64,000 nt of DNA from NCBI RefSeq assembly GCF_030122845.1, contig NZ_CP126084.1:992001-1056000 (forward strand), written 5' to 3'. The notes under the pieces were generated by a model, which had not been told where the DNA came from, did not search any database, and saw nothing but the letters and a program-made list of their open reading frames with translations. A program made the translations under genes and the position numbers. Positions 63,245 through 64,000 of the stretch are shown piece after piece (position 1 is the stretch's first letter; each line of letters opens with the position of its first letter). Origin of the DNA: Paenibacillus woosongensis. GTDB taxonomy: Bacteria; Bacillota; Bacilli; Paenibacillales; Paenibacillaceae.

Positions 63245-64000
63245 GTGTCTGAAATTATCAATCCGATTTTGAGAGGATTTAACCCGGATCCATCGATCAT
63301 TCGGGTCGGCGATGATTACTATATCGCGACTTCAACGTTTGAATGGTTCCCGGGGGTCCAGATCCATCATTCCCGGGATTTAAAAAATTGGCAGCTCATC
63401 GGTCATCCGCTGAGCCGGACGAGCCAGCTTGATATGATGGGGAATCCCGACTCCGGCGGAGTATGGGCGCCTTGCCTAAGCTATCATGATGGAACATATT
63501 ATTTAATATATACCGATGTCAAAAGCCATATGGGGCCGTTCAAGGATACGCATAACTACCTGGTTACAGCGAAGGATATCCGCGGCCCATGGTCGGAGCC
63601 GGTCTACCTGAACAGCAGCGGCTTCGATCCATCGATGTACCATGAAGAGGACGGCACAAAATGGGTGCTTAACATGGTCTGGGATCACCGCAAAGGGAAA
63701 AACCACTTCGGCGGCATCGTCATTCAGCAATATTCGGAAGAGGAGCAGCGGCTGGTTGGGCCGATCCACAATATTTTCCGGGGAACACCGCTGGGTTTGA
63801 CGGAAGGTCCGCATATTTATAAGGCCAACGGCTATTATCATCTGATGACAGCGGAAGGCGGAACCCGGTACGGCCATGCCATCACGATGGCGCGTTCGGC
63901 TACGCTGCTCGGCACTTACGAGGCCGACCCGAACGGTCCGCTGCTGACCTCGGCGGATCGCCCGGAAGCGGCGCTGCAGCGGGCAGGCCATGGCAGCCTG
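63245..64000 (+). CDS. GH43 beta-xylosidase/arabinofuranosidase (3' end cut by window)
   Basis: 252 residues are visible, frame open at the right edge. The GH43 five-blade start is clear: [32 protein letters not shown] (read in parts) with the catalytic base Asp in [17 protein letters not shown], the [16 protein letters not shown] region, pKa-tuning Asp in [14 protein letters not shown], and the acid Glu in [17 protein letters not shown]. This wording fits XynB-like beta-xylosidases. No signal peptide, so it should act in the cytoplasm on imported oligosaccharides. GTG 63245 lies eight bases after GGAGG; GTG 63242 is an alternative. Confidence 0.93.
   Translation, partial: MSEIINPILRGFNPDPSIIRVGDDYYIATSTFEWFPGVQIHHSRDLKNWQLIGHPLSRTSQLDMMGNPDSGGVWAPCLSYHDGTYYLIYTDVKSHMGPFKDTHNYLVTAKDIRGPWSEPVYLNSSGFDPSMYHEEDGTKWVLNMVWDHRKGKNHFGGIVIQQYSEEEQRLVGPIHNIFRGTPLGLTEGPHIYKANGYYHLMTAEGGTRYGHAITMARSATLLGTYEADPNGPLLTSADRPEAALQRAGHGSL

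Noticed and set aside
63503..63991. 162-residue minus-strand ORF at the right edge
   Set aside because: It is antisense to a clear GH43 frame that stays open to the window end.

Overview
The window looks like chromosomal DNA of a plant-polymer-degrading, endospore-forming Bacillota, most probably Paenibacillus. Pointers are a YesM/YesN-type two-component pair beside a sugar ABC transporter, a string of secreted CBM3-bearing cellulases and xylanases, a purEKBCSQLFMNHD operon behind a PurR-like operator and a guanine riboswitch, a FapR-like box at fabH, and strong GGAGG ribosome binding sites. No tRNA, rRNA, CRISPR array, prophage or transposase gene was seen.

Layout. 2-6235: sensor kinase (cut by the window edge), AraC-type regulator and a sugar ABC importer. 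6388-11098: amino-acid permease, GAF-LuxR regulator, exonuclease III, a hypothetical protein and a DoxX protein. 11308-26248: GH8 chitosanase/glucanase followed by a six-gene run of secreted modular enzymes (CE1 esterase, GH10 xylanase, GH44 endoglucanase, GH6 exoglucanase, AA10 lytic polysaccharide monooxygenase, GH5 endoglucanase). Each of the six ends in CBM3, and five carry FnIII linkers of nearly identical DNA. 26364-35141: feruloyl-esterase-like gene, sulfurtransferase, tdk, fabH, topB, universal stress protein and small genes. 35190-50101: the complete purine operon with its leader. 50104-54605: a visibly A+T-rich island. 54680-58772: mhqE-mhqD-like pair, ilvA and a Nudix hydrolase. 58773-64000: a repeat-rich gap, a second sugar ABC importer and the start of a GH43 beta-xylosidase.

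How the genes work together. The secreted enzymes cover cellulose (GH6, GH5, GH44, AA10), xylan and its acyl side groups (GH10, two CE1 esterases) and chitosan/beta-glucan (GH8). The two importers and GH43 would take up and finish the oligosaccharides. Three CRE-like sites suggest CcpA control of the esterase/cellulase run, the feruloyl esterase and the second importer.

The most notable system is the A+T-rich island. It holds a 96-residue precursor whose last 59 residues have the layout of gassericin A/butyrivibriocin-type circular bacteriocins: an Asn-Val cleavage site, an N-Q-L-G-I start, and P-A-W exactly 16 residues from the end. Next to it are a SpoIIM/DUF95-type membrane protein (a hallmark of circular bacteriocin loci), a Yip1-like protein, a small zinc-ribbon protein, and a divergent ABC permease, ATPase and small membrane protein. 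I read this as an undescribed circular bacteriocin locus. The window also holds several non-coding repeat elements, two of them MITE-like.
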